A DNA stretch of 14,906 bases, from assembly GCA_017652545.1 (NCBI GenBank), contig JAGCAV010000499.1, positions 1 through 14,906 of the forward strand, given 5' to 3'. The stretch is from Lachnospiraceae bacterium. Its GTDB lineage: Bacteria > Bacillota_A > Clostridia > Lachnospirales > Lachnospiraceae. The notes beneath the pieces are model-generated. The model saw nothing but the letters and a program-made list of their open reading frames with translations, made no database searches and was not told where the DNA came from. Both the position numbers and the translations under genes were made by a program. Positions 14,707-14,906 of the stretch are shown here, piece after piece. Numbering within the stretch: the first letter of the stretch is position 1; every line of letters starts with the position of its first letter.

Positions 14707-14906
14707 ATGATAAGCAGGTTTTTGGAGCAGGCGAAGGCGGACCGCCCGGTTTTCATTACAGATGTGAGAGAGGCTTTTTCCAAAACGGGCAGCCGGCCGT
14801 TTCACCTGCATGTAAAACTGTATGATGACAGCGTGCGGCGTTTTGAAATGTGGCTGCCCAAAACCGTTACCGGGGAGGAGAAGGAGTTCGCGGCGTCCTA
14901 TGTCCA
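14707..14906 (+). CDS. Unrecognised protein, N-terminal fragment (cut by window end)
   Basis: An open frame begins at ATG 14707, 12 bases after the UPF0303 stop codon, and runs off the window without a stop, giving 66 residues. Ribosome binding is suggested by GGAG at 14698-14701. The sequence starts MISRFLEQAKADRPVFI and continues with FHLHVKLYDDSVRRFEMWLP, an alternating beta pattern of a soluble mixed-fold protein. I do not recognise a family. Close spacing to the previous gene suggests it belongs to the same operon, and coding character (codon use, strong start context) supports a real gene. Confidence 0.6.
   Translation, partial: MISRFLEQAKADRPVFITDVREAFSKTGSRPFHLHVKLYDDSVRRFEMWLPKTVTGEEKEFAASYV

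Noticed and set aside
1..14906. CRISPR arrays, tRNA or rRNA genes, transposase genes
   Set aside because: No regularly spaced repeats, no cloverleaf or rRNA sequence and no transposase-like reading frame were seen.

Overview
The window is about 14.9 kb of catabolic gene cluster from a strict or facultative anaerobe, most likely a gut-type Clostridia (Lachnospiraceae-like) bacterium. That placement is an inference from strong AGGAGG-type ribosome binding sites, moderately high GC coding sequence, two oxygen-sensitive glycyl radical enzymes (GREs) and the mix of ROK, DeoR, AraC and ribose-type ABC genes. No rRNA or other taxonomic marker is present. All genes read on the + strand with short gaps.

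Layout. (1) 1-5687: the 3' end of a ROK-family sugar kinase, a GRE closely resembling E. coli YbiW/PflF, a DeoR-family repressor, a seven-bladed beta-propeller lactonase-family protein, and an AraC-family activator. (2) 5688-6007: an AT-rich regulatory gap with an extended -10 promoter and dyads. (3) 6008-10716: a complete CUT2 (ribose/autoinducer-2 type) ABC importer made of a secreted binding protein, a double ATPase and two different permeases. The binding-protein gene is separated from the ATPase gene by about 300 bp of densely hairpinned sequence that ends in a strong intrinsic terminator. (4) 10717-14906: a second GRE, resembling E. coli PflD, then a GRE-activating radical SAM enzyme, a small HbpS/UPF0303-family protein, and the start of an unrecognised gene cut by the window edge.

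How the genes may work together (inference). E. coli YbiW and PflD have been reported to cleave 1,5-anhydroglucitol-6-phosphate and 1,5-anhydromannitol-6-phosphate to 1-deoxyfructose-6-phosphate. This cluster pairs one relative of each enzyme with an ABC importer and a ROK kinase. A coherent reading is import of an unphosphorylated anhydrohexitol or related polyol, phosphorylation by the ROK kinase, and radical C-O cleavage by the two GREs, both possibly switched on by the one activase. The aldolase and dehydrogenase needed to finish such a route are not in the window. The post-cysteine loop of the second GRE differs from PflD, so its substrate is less certain.

The observations most worth a second look are the paired GREs with an ABC/ROK supply system, the structured intergenic element at 6976-7194, and the binding protein that lacks a lipobox.
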